64,000 nucleotides of DNA. Source: Onchidella celtica. Its lineage: Eukaryota; Mollusca; Gastropoda; Systellommatophora; Onchidiidae. Shown here piece after piece: positions 31,452-44,400 of the stretch. The first letter of the stretch is position 1. Every line of letters begins with the position of its first letter. The position numbers were made by a program, and so were the translations under genes. The stretch is taken from positions 20,451,947 to 20,515,946 of the forward strand of contig OZ007581.1 in assembly GCA_963931925.1 (NCBI GenBank), given 5' to 3'. The notes beneath the pieces are model-generated. The model had not been told where the DNA came from and made no database searches. It saw only the letters and a program-made list of their open reading frames with translations.

Positions 31452-32888
31452 CCTCTAATCAAATTTCGTGATTACTTCTCACTTCTGTGTTGATAAAACT
31501 CAGAGTGTTCATAAATGCAACTCACTTGTAATATCTATATTAATAAAAGTGAAACCTTACGACAATTGCAGAGCGCCTTTCGCTACTCCTCCGTTAATAC
31601 TGATTTGGTGGCCCTCAGATTTTACACAGCACTTAGTATAGACCGTGGTCGTGTCCTCGGCACAGAAAATAAAAAAAATAATTAACAACTCGCAGAACGT
31701 TTGTATTAGTTTCTAGATTGCGACACATTGGCGTTCGGTCTATTTTTCCGGCAAATGTACGTAATTGAAGTTGGTTCCGGTGTCTGTATCACACTCACAA
31801 AACAACTTCCGGTTAGGACTGATTTGAATGATGAGATTGAGTTCTAAGACTATCAAGTATGAAACTTTGTATGTGTGTTCTCAATGTGCCTCGACTAGGA
31901 AAAAGAATGGGTCTGGAATTGGGAGATTGACGCTGCAGGGCCAAAAGTACAGGTTTGTGTTTTCAATATGCCTAGGAAAAATATTATAATATTTCTTTTC
32001 CATTATCACATGACGTTATCCACTTCCTCCGATGTGCAAACAAACTAACCCGTGCGCAAATCATAGCCATTTATTTTGACGGATGCTGGCGGGACCCACA
32101 GGACGTCAACGCGCAAAGGGAGAGCAGTAAAACGTAAAAACAAACAAACAAACAAAAAATTAAATAAAGCTAAAGGAACAGGCAAAATGAAGCAGGTCCA
32201 TAATAATCACCCAGAACTGAACTAATAAATCGATTTATCCCGGGCAGGGCCGAACCCAGCTATTAAGTTATAAAGCCTTATATATGACCTTGTATTATAT
32301 TCTTGCAATGAGAAAATACTTTAAGCGAAGACTGAGTGGTTTAGAAGGTCACACCAAATTTGGATACATAGGTTTACCACGGCATGAAGTGACCTTGTTC
32401 ATTTATTTCCACCGGGGCTATAATGGTGTTTTCCTCACTACACTCTACACTCCAGCCATGCTACATATTATTATGCAATAAATTTTCAGAACGTGAAAAG
32501 GTAGGGTGCGATATGAGTACCAAACGGTATTTCTTCAAGTTTGCTTATTATAGCTAATTATTCACATAAAAGTAAAAACGAGCTGAACATCTAAAAAAAA
32601 CCAAAACTCCGCACGCTGGGCATGGAATCAGTTGTTGTTTTTTTTGGATACATAGGTTTACCACGGCCTATAATAATATTTTGTGGTCTTTAATCTGGGA
32701 ACGTGGTTCGTGATCCGTATGTCACATGTATGTTTAATATTGTAGACTTGTTATTTGTATATTAAATGTGATCGACCTGTCTAGTTAGATCTCACTAGAT
32801 ATCCCCATGTCGTAACATTGAACCCACCCTGCTGCCGGGACATTGCCGAGAAGAAACACGTAAATGTGAGTAAAGCTCATTCTGTAAT

Positions 32889-33335
32889 GCACTCAAAGAT
32901 ACGACGTACGATAAGATGGGACAGCTGACCTATTTTGCGTCCACAAATTTCTTATCGCCACCTTCTGGCGAATGCGCTGAAGTGATAAACAGTGGCATAT
33001 TTTACAAAGCCAACATCGTGAAAATACTGAATTTAGTTCACTCTTTAGATATAACTGTAATCCTTGATTGAAGCAGTTTGTCTTCTAATTAGAACTTCAG
33101 TCGCTGTTGAAAAACTCAGGCCATTATATTGTTCAGTCGGTGTAGCACTGTAACATAACCGTACTGTTAATTTATTATTATATTAAGCGCTGTTTTCCCT
33201 GCAATGCACCTTGAGCCCAGCTCCAATCAACACGCAAACTGTGTGCACGTTGTTGTTTTTTTTGTTTTTTTCTTTGTATGTTTGTTTGCTTGTTTAGTTT
33301 TAGTCCCATCTTACCGTGTCTAGTATCTTTAGTGC
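32889..33335. mobile_element. MITE-like element, copy 2 of the 7500-7940 family
   Basis: About 447 bp with inverted ends (left AAAGATAC, then ATAAGATGGGAC; right GTCCCATCTTA, then TAGTATCTTT) and interior similar to 7500-7940, including GGCGAATGCG and CACGCAAACTG blocks. It lies in intron 1 of receptor A. Confidence 0.6.
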
Positions 33336-35441
33336 AGTTCAATAGGAATTCCGAGGTTTTTCCGCTATGTCGTCATGGAATTCCGTTTACTGGCTCTCTA
33401 TTTTAAACAGGTTAACTCAGTTCTTTAGTTTCTCTGTTCTTTATCCACCGTGCAGACAGTAAGTTAAGTCTTTATCGGTATTTGGGACCAGGAAGGTGAG
33501 AGGAGGAGGAAGGACATTAAGGATGAGAAGAACTGAACAAAATGGATTGCAGGGGAAAAAATAATAGAAAATGTAAAGCTGGTCTTACATTCCATGGGTT
33601 AGAAAGTGTCATGAGTCAAGTGTTATTAAATCTCACGCAGAGCTGTGAGTTGTTTTTTTACAAGGGCCATGAGAAATTGGCTGGTGGCCTTGAGCGGTCC
33701 TCGCGAATTACTGTTGGTGAGTAAGAAATTGCAAAGTTAAACTGTTAGATTCACGCTTTTGGGTTTTGGGTGTTCGTGATTAGAAGTAAGGCAGTCAGGG
33801 TGAGATACGGTGGGGATGTTTGACATTGTTAAGTATGACTAGACAAGTTTTGCACGTTAAATGGCTGGTAGAATAGTGCAGACGTATTCCTACATTCAAA
33901 ATGGTGCGAGTTTTCGGCCAATGCGATTGCTGAACTAATTTTGCCAGCGGATTAACCCTGCTGGGTATTTGGCCATATATAAAAGATCGTGTAACGCTGA
34001 AATTCAGGGAATACAGACGAGCAGAAGCATCGTGTCGTGACGTATCTCCGGTTGGCCAGTACCTGAACTGAGTGGCACGAAGACTAGTCCATTGTCATCG
34101 GACTGAAGGAGCCTAGAGAGAGAGAAAGCTCATAGAAAGAAAGATTTTGGTTGGACTGACCTTAAGAGTCCACGCTGCACTCTTCTGATGTTCGCGCCTA
34201 CTAGCTAGGCGTGACCAACGGTAACTCATCTTTTCACTAGAAATTGATAGAAGTTCAGAGATAGGGAGGAAACCCACAGCCTCGTAGGAAGTCTGAGAAA
34301 CCCACAGCTTGGACTCGACGAACGAGTGTATTGTTAGCTTGTGACTCATTACGGCACGAGCTCACTGATAATTGATATGAATGTTAGAGTCATTAGCTGG
34401 ATATAATTATATGTACAAGCTTCTAAATACCTGCAAGCCGAAATCGTGCTTCTGTAGGCTTTGAATGTACTGGGCTTTCCTAGCCTTCAGTGTACCTTGA
34501 GAACCCATATTATTTCTGGAGAGTTTGTCTGGCGACTGGCCAGTGGCGACTCAACTACTATATAGATTGATATCTTATTTTTCTTATAATATACCATGTG
34601 GATATTGAGTGCAGTACAATTGATAGAAATATAGTCACATAACTATGCTACATTAAATTAATAAGTGGAAGCTTTTGCTTTTTGAATTACCTCTATCGTC
34701 TTTTGTTATATTAATATTCATTACATATGGCCCGGCCGGCCTGAGAAATCTATACTCTTGTTATTTAATAATTTCTTGTGTGTCTGTGTCCGAGTGTGAG
34801 TTAGCTGCCTCTCGTGCAGTCACTACATCCCCAAAACATTAACTCTGCTCTTGACAGAAAGTACTATTTAAGGTATATTTTAAAAGCCCACAAAAAATCA
34901 GAGGGGTCGCAGAAAGGCTTGCAACAAAGTGGAAATACACCACACATATAAATGAAAAAACTTTTTTGTGTGTGTGTATTAGAAGTCCCCCGTTAGAAAC
35001 AATAAAGAACCGATGTGAGCTGCAAAGCCCTGGAATAAAGAAACGGTAAAGCTGTGCAACAAAGTTGTTGTTGTTTATTTTACTACACATTTTACCGTAC
35101 TGCATGGATCAAACATATTGGGAGAGAGCGATAGTAAAGAATTACTATCCTTGACAAGCAGCTTCTTTAATCTGTGATAATCTGGGTATTTGGAATCATA
35201 GAACAAAATAAAATATTATGGCAACAGCAACCGTCGTAATGAAGGTCCACGAGTCCGTTCATTTTTTTATTTTTTTTTTGTGAATAACAATATCGTTTCA
35301 GTGGGAAGAAATTGTACAAAAAGCATGGAAAGACAGCTTCGATAGAAAGACATCCAAAGTCTTTTCTCTATACAAATTTATGCACCTATGTCCATTATAG
35401 TAAGATCAACAGCACTGTGATATTCATGAAAGTTTCCTTAC

Positions 35442-35520
35442 CGGTTTTTGAATCCTGAACAACAAAGAATGAGGCTAAAATGAAAATCAGTGAAGACGCA
35501 CGTAGATGAAGAAATTCCAT
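35442..35520 (-). CDS. Receptor A, signal-peptide exon with start codon
   Basis: First coding exon of a minus-strand gene that runs to at least 18689. The ATG at 35520 is followed by a classic signal peptide (MEFLHLRASSLIFILASFF, then VVQ) and DSKTG; the donor is ACCG|GTAAGG, leaving phase 1. Joining to the 29804 exon gives T-D-I-K in frame. The homologous exon at 60392-60470 shares the DSKTG ending and donor position. Intron 1 is about 5.6 kb and contains three inverted-repeat elements. The predicted mature receptor A is lectin-like domain, Ig, two Ig-like modules, membrane helix. Ligand and signalling partner are unknown; an immune-recognition role is an inference from domain content. Confidence 0.75.
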
Positions 35521-35744
35521 GCCTAACCGAGTATGACCAGAATCGAAACTGAGAACGGAAATTTTCGAACTGGCTTCGCGGGCAATAGCCTACACTTTGA
35601 TACAAAATCTTTAACTTGTCAACAGGGAAGGAAATTTTGGAAAATCAGTGGAGTGGTTCTCGTGTCCTCTTGAAAAGTGCAGAAATCCGGTCAGCCCGAG
35701 GAAGTAAAGTAGGTCGAGCCCGTTTAGCCGGAGCCCCCGCTGGC

Positions 35745-35881
35745 TGATCTTGAACTGCCAACTAGTTGGATAGTGACATCATGACCTTGAGTTTCAGTGA
35801 AATCTAACTAGTTCGTGAGTGAAGTTTTATTGAAACTCAATGTCGTGATATCATCATCTAACTGGTTGGCAGATCAAGATC
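35745..35881. repeat. Palindromic member of a dispersed repeat family
   Basis: Arms 35745-35795 and 35831-35881 are about 82 percent complementary; the left arm includes GCCAACTAGTTGGAT and TTGAGTTTCA. Single-arm relatives occur at 39508-39575 and 51335-51405. It lies just upstream of the receptor A start codon and may overlap its promoter. Confidence 0.6.
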
Positions 35882-36215
35882 GACTAGTGCACGCTGTCAA
35901 GAGCAGGTTAAGTTTATAAATGCCGTGCTAGGCCACGGGTTGAATTCAGGGTTTTTTTTTTTAAAAACTACCTAGTGAAGTGTCCTTGAGCTGTTTTAGT
36001 GAGCAACATGTTTTGAGTGTTTTTTTTTTACATAAAAACTGTAGATGGTTAAAAAGGAATATGTGTAGGTAAACCAGGGATGACAGAGCAGCTCCAGTTC
36101 GTGATTCAATAGCATTGTTAGAGGGTGTGAGGTGGTTGTAATTGACTGTTGACATTCAGTGGTTCGTGAAAGCACGAATTGTGCTGAGTCAAGTTAATAA
36201 GATTTTTGATTTAAT

Positions 36216-37913
36216 TCATCATCATCATCATTGCCTTTCTCACCCTGGATCAGGGTATAGGCCACCAACAAACACCTTCCATCCCTCTCTATCATGGGCC
36301 AGCCTCTTTACATTATTCCAAGTCTTTCCGCTTCGTTGCACATCATTTTCTCTGGCTCTTCTCCACGTTCCGCGCGGCCTTCCTCTTGATCTCTTGCCCT
36401 GGGGATTCCAGTCCAATACCTTCTTCGTGATGCTGTTTCCTGGCCTCCTGAGAGTGTGGCCGATCCATCTCCATCGCCTCCTACCAATTTCCTCTCTGAC
36501 TGGGTTCTGTCTTGTTCTTTTCCATACAATTTCATTGCTGACCTTGTCTGTCCATCTGATCTTAAGTAGCTTCCTCAAACATCTGTTGATGAAAACTTGG
36601 ATTCTCTTTATGCAGGCCTGGGACGCATTCCAAGTCTCACATCCATACAACAGGACTGACTTCACGTTCGAGTTGAATATCCTCAGCTTTGTTTTTAGAG
36701 ATATATCCTTGGTTCTCCAAATCTTGCTTAAGGATGTGAAAGCTGCCTGTGCCTTTCCAATTCGTGCTTTGACTTCTGCCTCTGTTCCTCCCTTATTGTC
36801 AATGATACTACCAAGATAGCAGAAGGATTCTACATCTTCCAGTGGTTGATCTCCTACTGTGACTTGTTCGCTTAGGGGTGCAACAATTTTTAGGACCTTC
36901 GACTTCGAGGGATGTATCCTCAATCCAATAGATTCTGAAATTTTGTTTAGAGCTGTAGTCTTTGCTTGCATCTGGTCGTGTGTGTGCGACAATAGTGCCA
37001 AGTCATCTGCAAAATCTAGATCGTCCAGCTGTGTCCATGGGGTCTATTGTATGCCATTTCTTCCTCCACTGGTGGTTTCTTTCATAAGCCAATCAATCAC
37101 CAGGATAAACAGAAATGGGGACAGCAAACAACCCTGCCTAACACCAGTCTTGATATCAAAGCTGTCAGTAAGCTCACCATCATGTACGACTCTGCAACTT
37201 GTCCCCTCGTACATGCTCTTGATAAGATTCACCATCTTCTCTGGGATTCCATAATGTCTCAATATTCTCCACAGTGTTTCTCTATCGATGCTATCAAAGG
37301 CCTTCTCGTAGTCAAGGAAGTTCACTATCAGTTGGGAGTTCCACTCTAGCGACTGCTCTACTATGATTCTCAGCATGGCGATCTGGTCGGTGGTTGATCG
37401 ATTACTCCTGAAACCAGCTTGCTCCTCGCGAAGTTTTTGGTCTGTTGCATTCTGTATTCGCTTGAGAATAATCCGATTGAAAACCTTTCCTGGGATGGAG
37501 AGAAGTGTGATTCCTCTGTAGTTACTACAATTGCTGAGGTCCCCTTTTTTTGGGAGCTTCACGAGGTGTCCTTCCTTCCAGTCCTTTGGAAACTTGCCTC
37601 CGATCCAAATCCTCGAGAATAGTGAGTGCAGACCCTCTGCAGCCCCAGCAGCATCTGCCATCAGCGCCTCTGGTGGGATCTGGTCTGGTCCAGCTGCCTT
37701 GCCTCGATTTAACTGCTTTATGGCATCATTAATCTCTGCTTTAGTCGGAGGGTCGCAACTGATCGGTAAATCATTTCTTGCGGGTAGAATGTCGGGTGGG
37801 TTGCTTGGTGGAGGTCTGTTCAAGAGGCTGTTAAAATGTTCTATCCATCTTTTTGCCTGAGCTTCCTTGGATTTAATTGTTATTAACCTATTTAGAAGAC
37901 GACCTTGTCTGTC
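36216..37913 (-). pseudogene. 5'-truncated RTE-like LINE reverse transcriptase with one stop
   Basis: Reading down from about 37913, a single frame encodes a non-LTR reverse transcriptase: KAAGPDQIPPEAL, NYRGITLLSIPGKVF, EEQAGFRSNRSTTDQI, FLDYEKAFDSIDRETLW, GVRQGCLLSPFLF and the catalytic FADD. The C-terminal region has YLGSIIDNKG, LYGCETW and a WRWIGHTLRR zinc-less tail. The frame to 36240 is interrupted by one TAG at 37044-37046, a few residues before FADD, probably a TGG-to-TAG change. The endonuclease domain is missing, as expected from 5' truncation. The 3' end carries an (ATC/GAT)n tail at 36216-36232. RTE clade is my best guess from motif style. Confidence 0.85.
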
Positions 37914-37917
37914 TTAG

Positions 37918-39048
37918 TGCAAGGCCGTAACCGACTTACACAATAGAATAAATTAATACTGCGAGCTCAGCTCGCATGACCGCATCAATCAAATCTAGGG
38001 ATTGTTTGCAGGTGGCTAGACATTATAAAAGTCAGCCCATACCTATGTCCATTATCACATGCAGAAAAGTATCCACTGCGGAGTGGTCGGCTAATTTCGA
38101 GCCAGATCGGAACAGAGACGCAATAGAGCAGACCATCTATATGAGGAGCCTAGAAATGACGAGCTCCAGCTAATAGCTACCCGGACTTTGTCCACCATGC
38201 AACGCTCTATTTGATATTCCCTGGTTCTTGATGGCCAGGGAAAAATAGTATGCATTGTAATTGTATGTCAGAATTCAGATGTTACCAGTAGTATGAGAGT
38301 CTGCTCCTAGAGTCACAGCCAGGCAGTGCCAGTATTAGAATATATGACAGGAGCCATTGCAATGGAGCTGGCGTGTGCTGAGACAGCGAAGACTATAATT
38401 TGTATTAAATATCCTATAAGTCATTAGTTATATTTGATCCAGTACTAGGACCTTTTAGTCCATTCTAAAATTGTATTCTCATTTTGCAGTTACCCCGACG
38501 GTCATTTCATTTATATATGTTGTCTTAGGCAGCTAACTCAATACATTATTGTGGCCCTACAGGTCTGACAAAACTAATTCATTTGAGTTGTTAATTAATT
38601 CCAGTAGGAAAGTTAGTGTGTTCGTCGAGTGTGTGTTTTCCTCTTGAATTGCAGTCGATTGCTATAAACCACATTCGCGACACACGCCTACACTTACTGT
38701 TGTGTCACATGACAGAGTTGAATGCCTTTGAATAACAAAATAGAAGTGTGCTATGTGAATATCAGATACTACTTTGTATATATGCGACTTTTGAGTCAAT
38801 CAAGAACAGTAAATTTGGTCAACTGGGCGCCAATATGGGTATCAAAAGAAGAGAGATAGGGCGTATTAGTTTCTTGTGACAATCAAAATGTGTTTTGGTG
38901 AATTATCTTGCAACAAAACACTTTTCTACGAGTTAGATGGTTCATCATTTTTCCCCCAGTTTTACATGGATTATATAGAGCGAGACTGGCCGAGGCTTGC
39001 GCGGTTACCTGGGATAAACCTGCTTTCGTCCTCCATCCCTCTCAGTAT

Positions 39049-39050
<2 letters not shown>
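37918..39050. other. Intergenic, no gene recognised
   Basis: AT-rich sequence with no supported gene. The stretch 38150-38700 has some GC-balanced non-repetitive sequence but no frame or element ends that I could identify. Confidence 0.4.
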
Positions 39051-39093
<43 letters not shown>

Positions 39094-39250
39094 CTCTCCC
39101 TCTCCCCCTCTCTCTCTCTCTCTCTCCCACTCTTCCCCCTCTCTCTCTCTCTGACACTCTTCCCCCTCTCTCTCTCTCTCTCTCCCTCTCCCCCCTCTCT
39201 CTCTCTCTCCCTCTCTCCCCCCTCTCTCTCTCTCCCTCTCTCTCTCTTTG
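39050..39250. repeat. CT-rich microsatellite with CCCTC interruptions
   Basis: About 200 bp of CT dinucleotides interrupted by CCC blocks and two GACACTCTTCC-type interruptions. Frames on both strands are low-complexity only. Confidence 0.95.
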
Positions 39251-39702
39251 TCTCATTCATTTAGTCTCCCATGCCGCTTAGGGTGCCAAGCACGCAGTTT
39301 CTTTTCGGGAAAAGTGCACCGAATTTATGCTTTTGAAAGGCAAATAAGAGCTAAAACAGATCGGCATAGAACAGCATGTGAGGACGAAATGAATCGGAAA
39401 GCTACATTTCGTTTTAAAATAGACCCAATATTATCGATAATATCAATGTTCATGTCATGAAATGAGCATCAATAGTAACCAGTGTAAAAATTTTGAAAAA
39501 CAATTGTCTCCTTGAAACTCAGTGTCATGACGTCATCCTCCAACTAGTCGGCCGATCGAAACTGGCTGGTGCGGGCCTAGACTAACACTGAGCCCGAGAT
39601 TTATCTGCTTCAGTTCATTTGAAAAGCACGCTTCTTGGAACACTCGTGACTACCGAATAGTGCACAATTGGCACAACACTATTGCTTTGTTTTATCAGTC
39701 CA

Positions 39703-39811
39703 TGGTCTTCATGAGTCATCAAGCATGCCAACAAGTCAAAAGGCCGTGCTACTTGGTCTTCATGAGTCATCAAGCATGCCAACAAGTCAAAAGGTCGTGC
39801 TACATGGTCTT
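39703..39811. repeat. 51-bp tandem duplication
   Basis: A unit starting TGGTCTTCATGAGTCATC occurs at 39703 and 39754, with a short third start at 39805. The 51-bp period preserves frame, giving a repeated 17-residue peptide in some frames. Confidence 0.85.
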
Positions 39812-40434
39812 CCTTTTTCCCTCCATTTCCTAGCTCCAATTATGTTCCGACCCGAATTAAGTTCCTGCCATTTCACATCAGACTCTGGCCTACTTCCAAT
39901 CCTGGCTTGATAAGAGGCTTTAATAGTTACCGACTTCGTTGGTATATATATACATCACCAGAAAAGTTGTGGATACAGAAAAAAATAATATCTATGCATG
40001 TCAATAAACAGGCAGACAAATAGACAACACAAACACAAACATGCAGGAGCAGCGACAAACAAACAGACAGACATAGAGCAAGGAAGGAAAAATGACATGC
40101 ACCGACAAAACGAGGTTGTTTTCTTTTTACTATTATTTCTTAAAGAAAGTCTACAAGTATCAGGAAGAAAGTATACCGTTATGTGTCCACCCCACCACTC
40201 TTTCCCCTACATGTTTGTTCCATAGGAATCGATATAAAGTTGTTTTTTTCTTTTACTCCCTTAAGCTAAGTCACGCGGAGATTTTGGTTATACAATGTAT
40301 GATTCTCTGACCTTTATTTTGCCAATGTCTTTTTTAATAGATGACGAATCGTCTCAGCCAGTTTGAAGAGTACTTTGTACTATTTAATGCATCAAGTTTC
40401 CCTAACTACCCACGACAGATAGCTCACTTTGTTA

Positions 40435-41495
40435 TCAAGATTGTTTCCTTTGTCCACATATCACCGTGAGAGTGTTTTGGAACTGAGAATTGAGATAAAG
40501 ATAGACAAAAATGTTTATAGAACAGTTGAGCGTCATGAAGATGTTTGCTATCTCCCACATAACAGAGCCGACATTCCTGTACGCTGCAGTGTTGATGATG
40601 TCACTCATTTTGTGATATGTAATAATGACTGCAAATTTGGGAATGTTACAAAATGTGAGGACAATGGCCAACATCAACACGACTTTTATCAGCTTTCTTT
40701 CTTTCGGTGCCAGAGTTTTTCCAGCAACATTCTTTTCTTTCACCTGGCCGGCAGAGATGGCTGTTCTGTGTCGAATGAATGTGGTGGTTTTCAAGGAATA
40801 GATCATCCACAAAGTAGACACAAGAATGATGACTTGAGACAAAAGTGCCAAAATATTGGACGAAACAATATCTATTGCCTGAACGGAACTGCCAGTGATG
40901 TCGGAGAAGATCATTGTAAGCACCTGTCGTACTCTTGTAATGTTGCCAGCGGACTGTGACTCCGCTTCTTGTACTATCATGCTCTGAGAGGCAAAAATCG
41001 GTATATGCATGGCAATGAATATGACGTAGATAGTCCCCACTGCTATTACCGTGCGAGTTCTGGTAAAGATCTGTCTAACTTGGAAAGGATAGACGACACA
41101 AAAATTTTTTTGATGCATCTCTCTATCGCGATAAGTGTTGTGATCCAACAGGAAATGTGATGTGCAAGGGGACGAACCCATCCAAAAACGTGGCTGTTGA
41201 GTGACAAAAAATCTATTGTGCTTTCTGAATAGAGAAGATTCGTCACCTCTCCAACAGTCTGGACAATACGTATTGCCGTTACCAGAAGATCAGTGAGCGA
41301 TAGAGCGAATAATTCAACATCCATACTTTCTTTCAATCCAAGTTGGCCGAACACGATTAAGTTAATTAAATTGCAGAAAAATCCCATGACGCTAATGGCG
41401 CCATGGAGTGCAAACCCAACTATAATAGTGAAATACTGGGTGAACTCATCACTGATTATCACCAACATATTTTCTGCACAGCAGTCACTGCCCAT
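40435..41495 (-). pseudogene. Frameshifted class A GPCR, third member of the family
   Basis: Reading from the ATG at 41495, the first part encodes helices 1-3 ending ITTLIAIERC; the reading then shifts frame and continues as FCVVYPFQVRQIFTR and helices 4-7 to a stop at 40435. The shift lies at the run of five A and seven T on the plus strand (41101-41112), consistent with a single-base length change in a homopolymer. Apart from this the gene looks intact, with KERKLIKVVLMLA before helix 6 and NCSINIFVY in helix 7. It resembles the 3035-4117 receptor much more than the 9031 one but is on the opposite strand. It could be a real recent pseudogene or a sequencing error in a functional gene. Confidence 0.82.
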
Positions 41496-44400
41496 TCTTC
41501 CCTGTACCTTCTGTGAGATCGAATTGCAGGGTTTTCATTCAATAGTCCGGCATCATCGACTGGGCATGAGAATGTTCTAACTTTACAAAAAAGAAGCAAC
41601 AAAAGTGTTAAGTCGCAATGTCCAATAAAAACATCATTCTTGTTTAACATGATCTTATTTATGATGTGGTAAATAGTTTTACATTAAATTCATATTTCTA
41701 AAGTCCCTCGTTGATATAGGGTATCTTTCTGTTTGGTTTGCATCGTTAAACAAATCTATGTTGAATATTAGTTGGATGTCAAGGGAAAATGTGACTTCTT
41801 GCAATGTACGAATAATTTAAATGGTGTAGTATGAGTCGTTCTATATTATTTTTAGTAATAATCTTTAGTATGATTTTTAAATCATTGAGAAATGCTGCAT
41901 TGCAACCTGAGTCTTAATATAATAACAGTGGTGATTAGCTGAATTTTATACTAAATATAAGAATAGCATTAACCTGCACACCCCGCCGTCCCCTTCTCCT
42001 TTATAAAACCCGTCTGATGTTGCCAGGCTGAGGCCATAGTGACGTCATACTTCATTATTTTTCACCGGTATGTAAGTGCGTTGAAAATCCTGATGTGCTC
42101 TACCTAAAATCAGAGGTTATGTTTGTCCATTTCCTTGCGTATTTTGTGACTCCAGAGCTAGAGAGCTCCTCCCAAGAACCAAACTGGCTGTTTCAGGTTT
42201 CTGAATACCATGAACATTTTACAACTGTACAGATTTTAAAGGGTAACTAAACAACCACACTGTACTGCTTGAATAAACTGTCTTACCTTAAAACAAAATG
42301 TTTCAACAGTGAAAGTGAGCTGTCCCTATACTGTTGTACCAGTTTATTCATTTCCAAAATGGCTTACAAAACTGTAGGCCTAAAGATGGTCACGTCACGG
42401 ATGAAATCCTGGAGATATTAGCTCTCCAAATCTATGATCGAACTACAATACCAAACCACTTGTTTTTTCTTTTTTCTTTGTTGTTTTTGTAGAAGATTGA
42501 AATGTACAATGTGGTTTTAGGTAACACTAATGGTAACTTAATTGTGTACTGTAACGAAGTAGTCCCTACAAGATAATCATATCTTTCAGCAACTATACCT
42601 ATATATATAGGATGATCTCTCCTCTGATCTACAACTTTCATAATAATGATCAGTTGTATGTATGTTCTTTCCGTCTATTAATGGAGAACTAACATTTGTT
42701 TTGTAATTCTTTGGTCAAAGCGCACAAAGGATACTGTCATGTTATAATCTAATTCCAGGTCATAGTTTTTCTCCCAAGGAAAGAACACAGTGAACGATCA
42801 ATGGAAAGTTATATTAAGTGTGCTATTTCTCTTTCACGAAGGTAGCAATTTTTCATTTTCTGTTGCAATTTCTGATAGTATATAATAGGTTTATTGATCA
42901 CTACAAACAGCCATGTCAAGTAGTGTAACAGTAATATTATAAACCTTGTTTTAAATGCACACAGTTGCGTGCCAGTGATATTATTTTGAAACTTTGTGGT
43001 ATTATATATATGTATTATAATATCATTGTTTATAAATTTTAAAGCACACTCGAACTTAATGGAGTAGTTTATTTTGCAAAAATTTAATCACCTTTTAAAT
43101 TTTGATTATCAAAACGTCTTAACTAATTGTTCATGTTAACTTACTTTTGAATCAAGTAGCAATGGTTTCTTTCCTCTCAATAGCCGCCACTTTCTGTTCA
43201 AGTACTTTATCTAATATCACTGACTTTGTAATAGTATGAATATTCAGGACAAGTCGAGGTATATATTCTAGTTCTTTCGCGAATACAGTGATTTTTGCGT
43301 TGGAAGATATTTGTTATAGATCTCATCCATGCTGTGTTTTGCGTGGACAGGTGAAATGCTAGAGAGTACCAATCCTTCAATTTTATTTTCAGGAGCCATT
43401 ATTACTTCAGCAAATGAATAACTTTGTTTTAAAAAAGAACTTGCAGTCAATCACTGAAATGGTTTTACAATCCGGCCGATGTCCATTAATTGTTTGTTAG
43501 TTACTCTGCCATTTGGTTTGGGTTTGCATCATCTTTTGATCATGTGATAAACATTTTGCTGAACTTTTTTTTTTATCAGTAAAACAGGGCAGATACGTTT
43601 CCTGGATTCGTGAATATGGACGGAAGGAGGCAATGCAGTTGGCCAGATTTGGAAGACTGGAGGTCAAAATTTTTTTCCACGGAAGTGACCAAAGTGACAT
43701 ATCAAGTGCTGTGTATTTAAGGAACTCAATTTTGATAGCAGAGTTATCCAAGGGAAGGGTCAAGAAAGAGGCGTTTCTATTTTGAGCCTCCCACGCTAAT
43801 TTTTTTTTTTATTCTGTGTGTGTATGTGTGTTTGTGAAGAATTTTTATAATACATTATTATAGTTCAAAGTTTTTCATGATGAGATTATTTTTGATGTGG
43901 GGATGTGACTGTAGGGCCATGGGTATACTTTGACAAGGTTTCAGTCCAAGTTATGGGCAATTGTTTGCTATTTGCTATTTTATTTTTATAATGCGTGTTT
44001 AAGTACATGTATTTGTATGTGTAACAAGGACGGGCACGAGCGGGTCTCCCTATCTATCTCACACAAACAAACATACAAACAAAACTATCAGGTTTTGAGA
44101 GGACAAAAATTTTATTAAAAAAGAAAAGAAAAAAACAAATCAAATAATAAACACAATACAATAAACAGTACAATAAACAAGACAAACCACAATAAACCAC
44201 AATAAACAGCACAAGACAATAAACAACAATCAAGACAATAGACAATAAACCATACAATAAACAATAAACCCAACCGATAGGCGCGCTGAAGAAGAACCAA
44301 AAAAACAGGAATTAACAGCACGCCTCATCAGTTAATCATTACATCATACTAAAACAAGAGAATGCATGACCAGAAAACATAAAAGTTAATAATAATCATA

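Noticed and set aside
36142-36819. Plus-strand 225-codon frame
   Set aside because: Lies opposite the LINE reverse transcriptase, which is the real coding strand.
39005-39264. Arg/Glu-rich and Ser/Leu-rich frames
   Set aside because: CT-rich simple repeat.
40429-40959. Plus-strand 176-codon frame
   Set aside because: Antisense shadow of the GPCR pseudogene at 40435-41495.
44054-44321. Minus-strand hydrophobic frames rich in VYCL
   Set aside because: Arise from CAATAAAC-type simple sequence; not a membrane protein.
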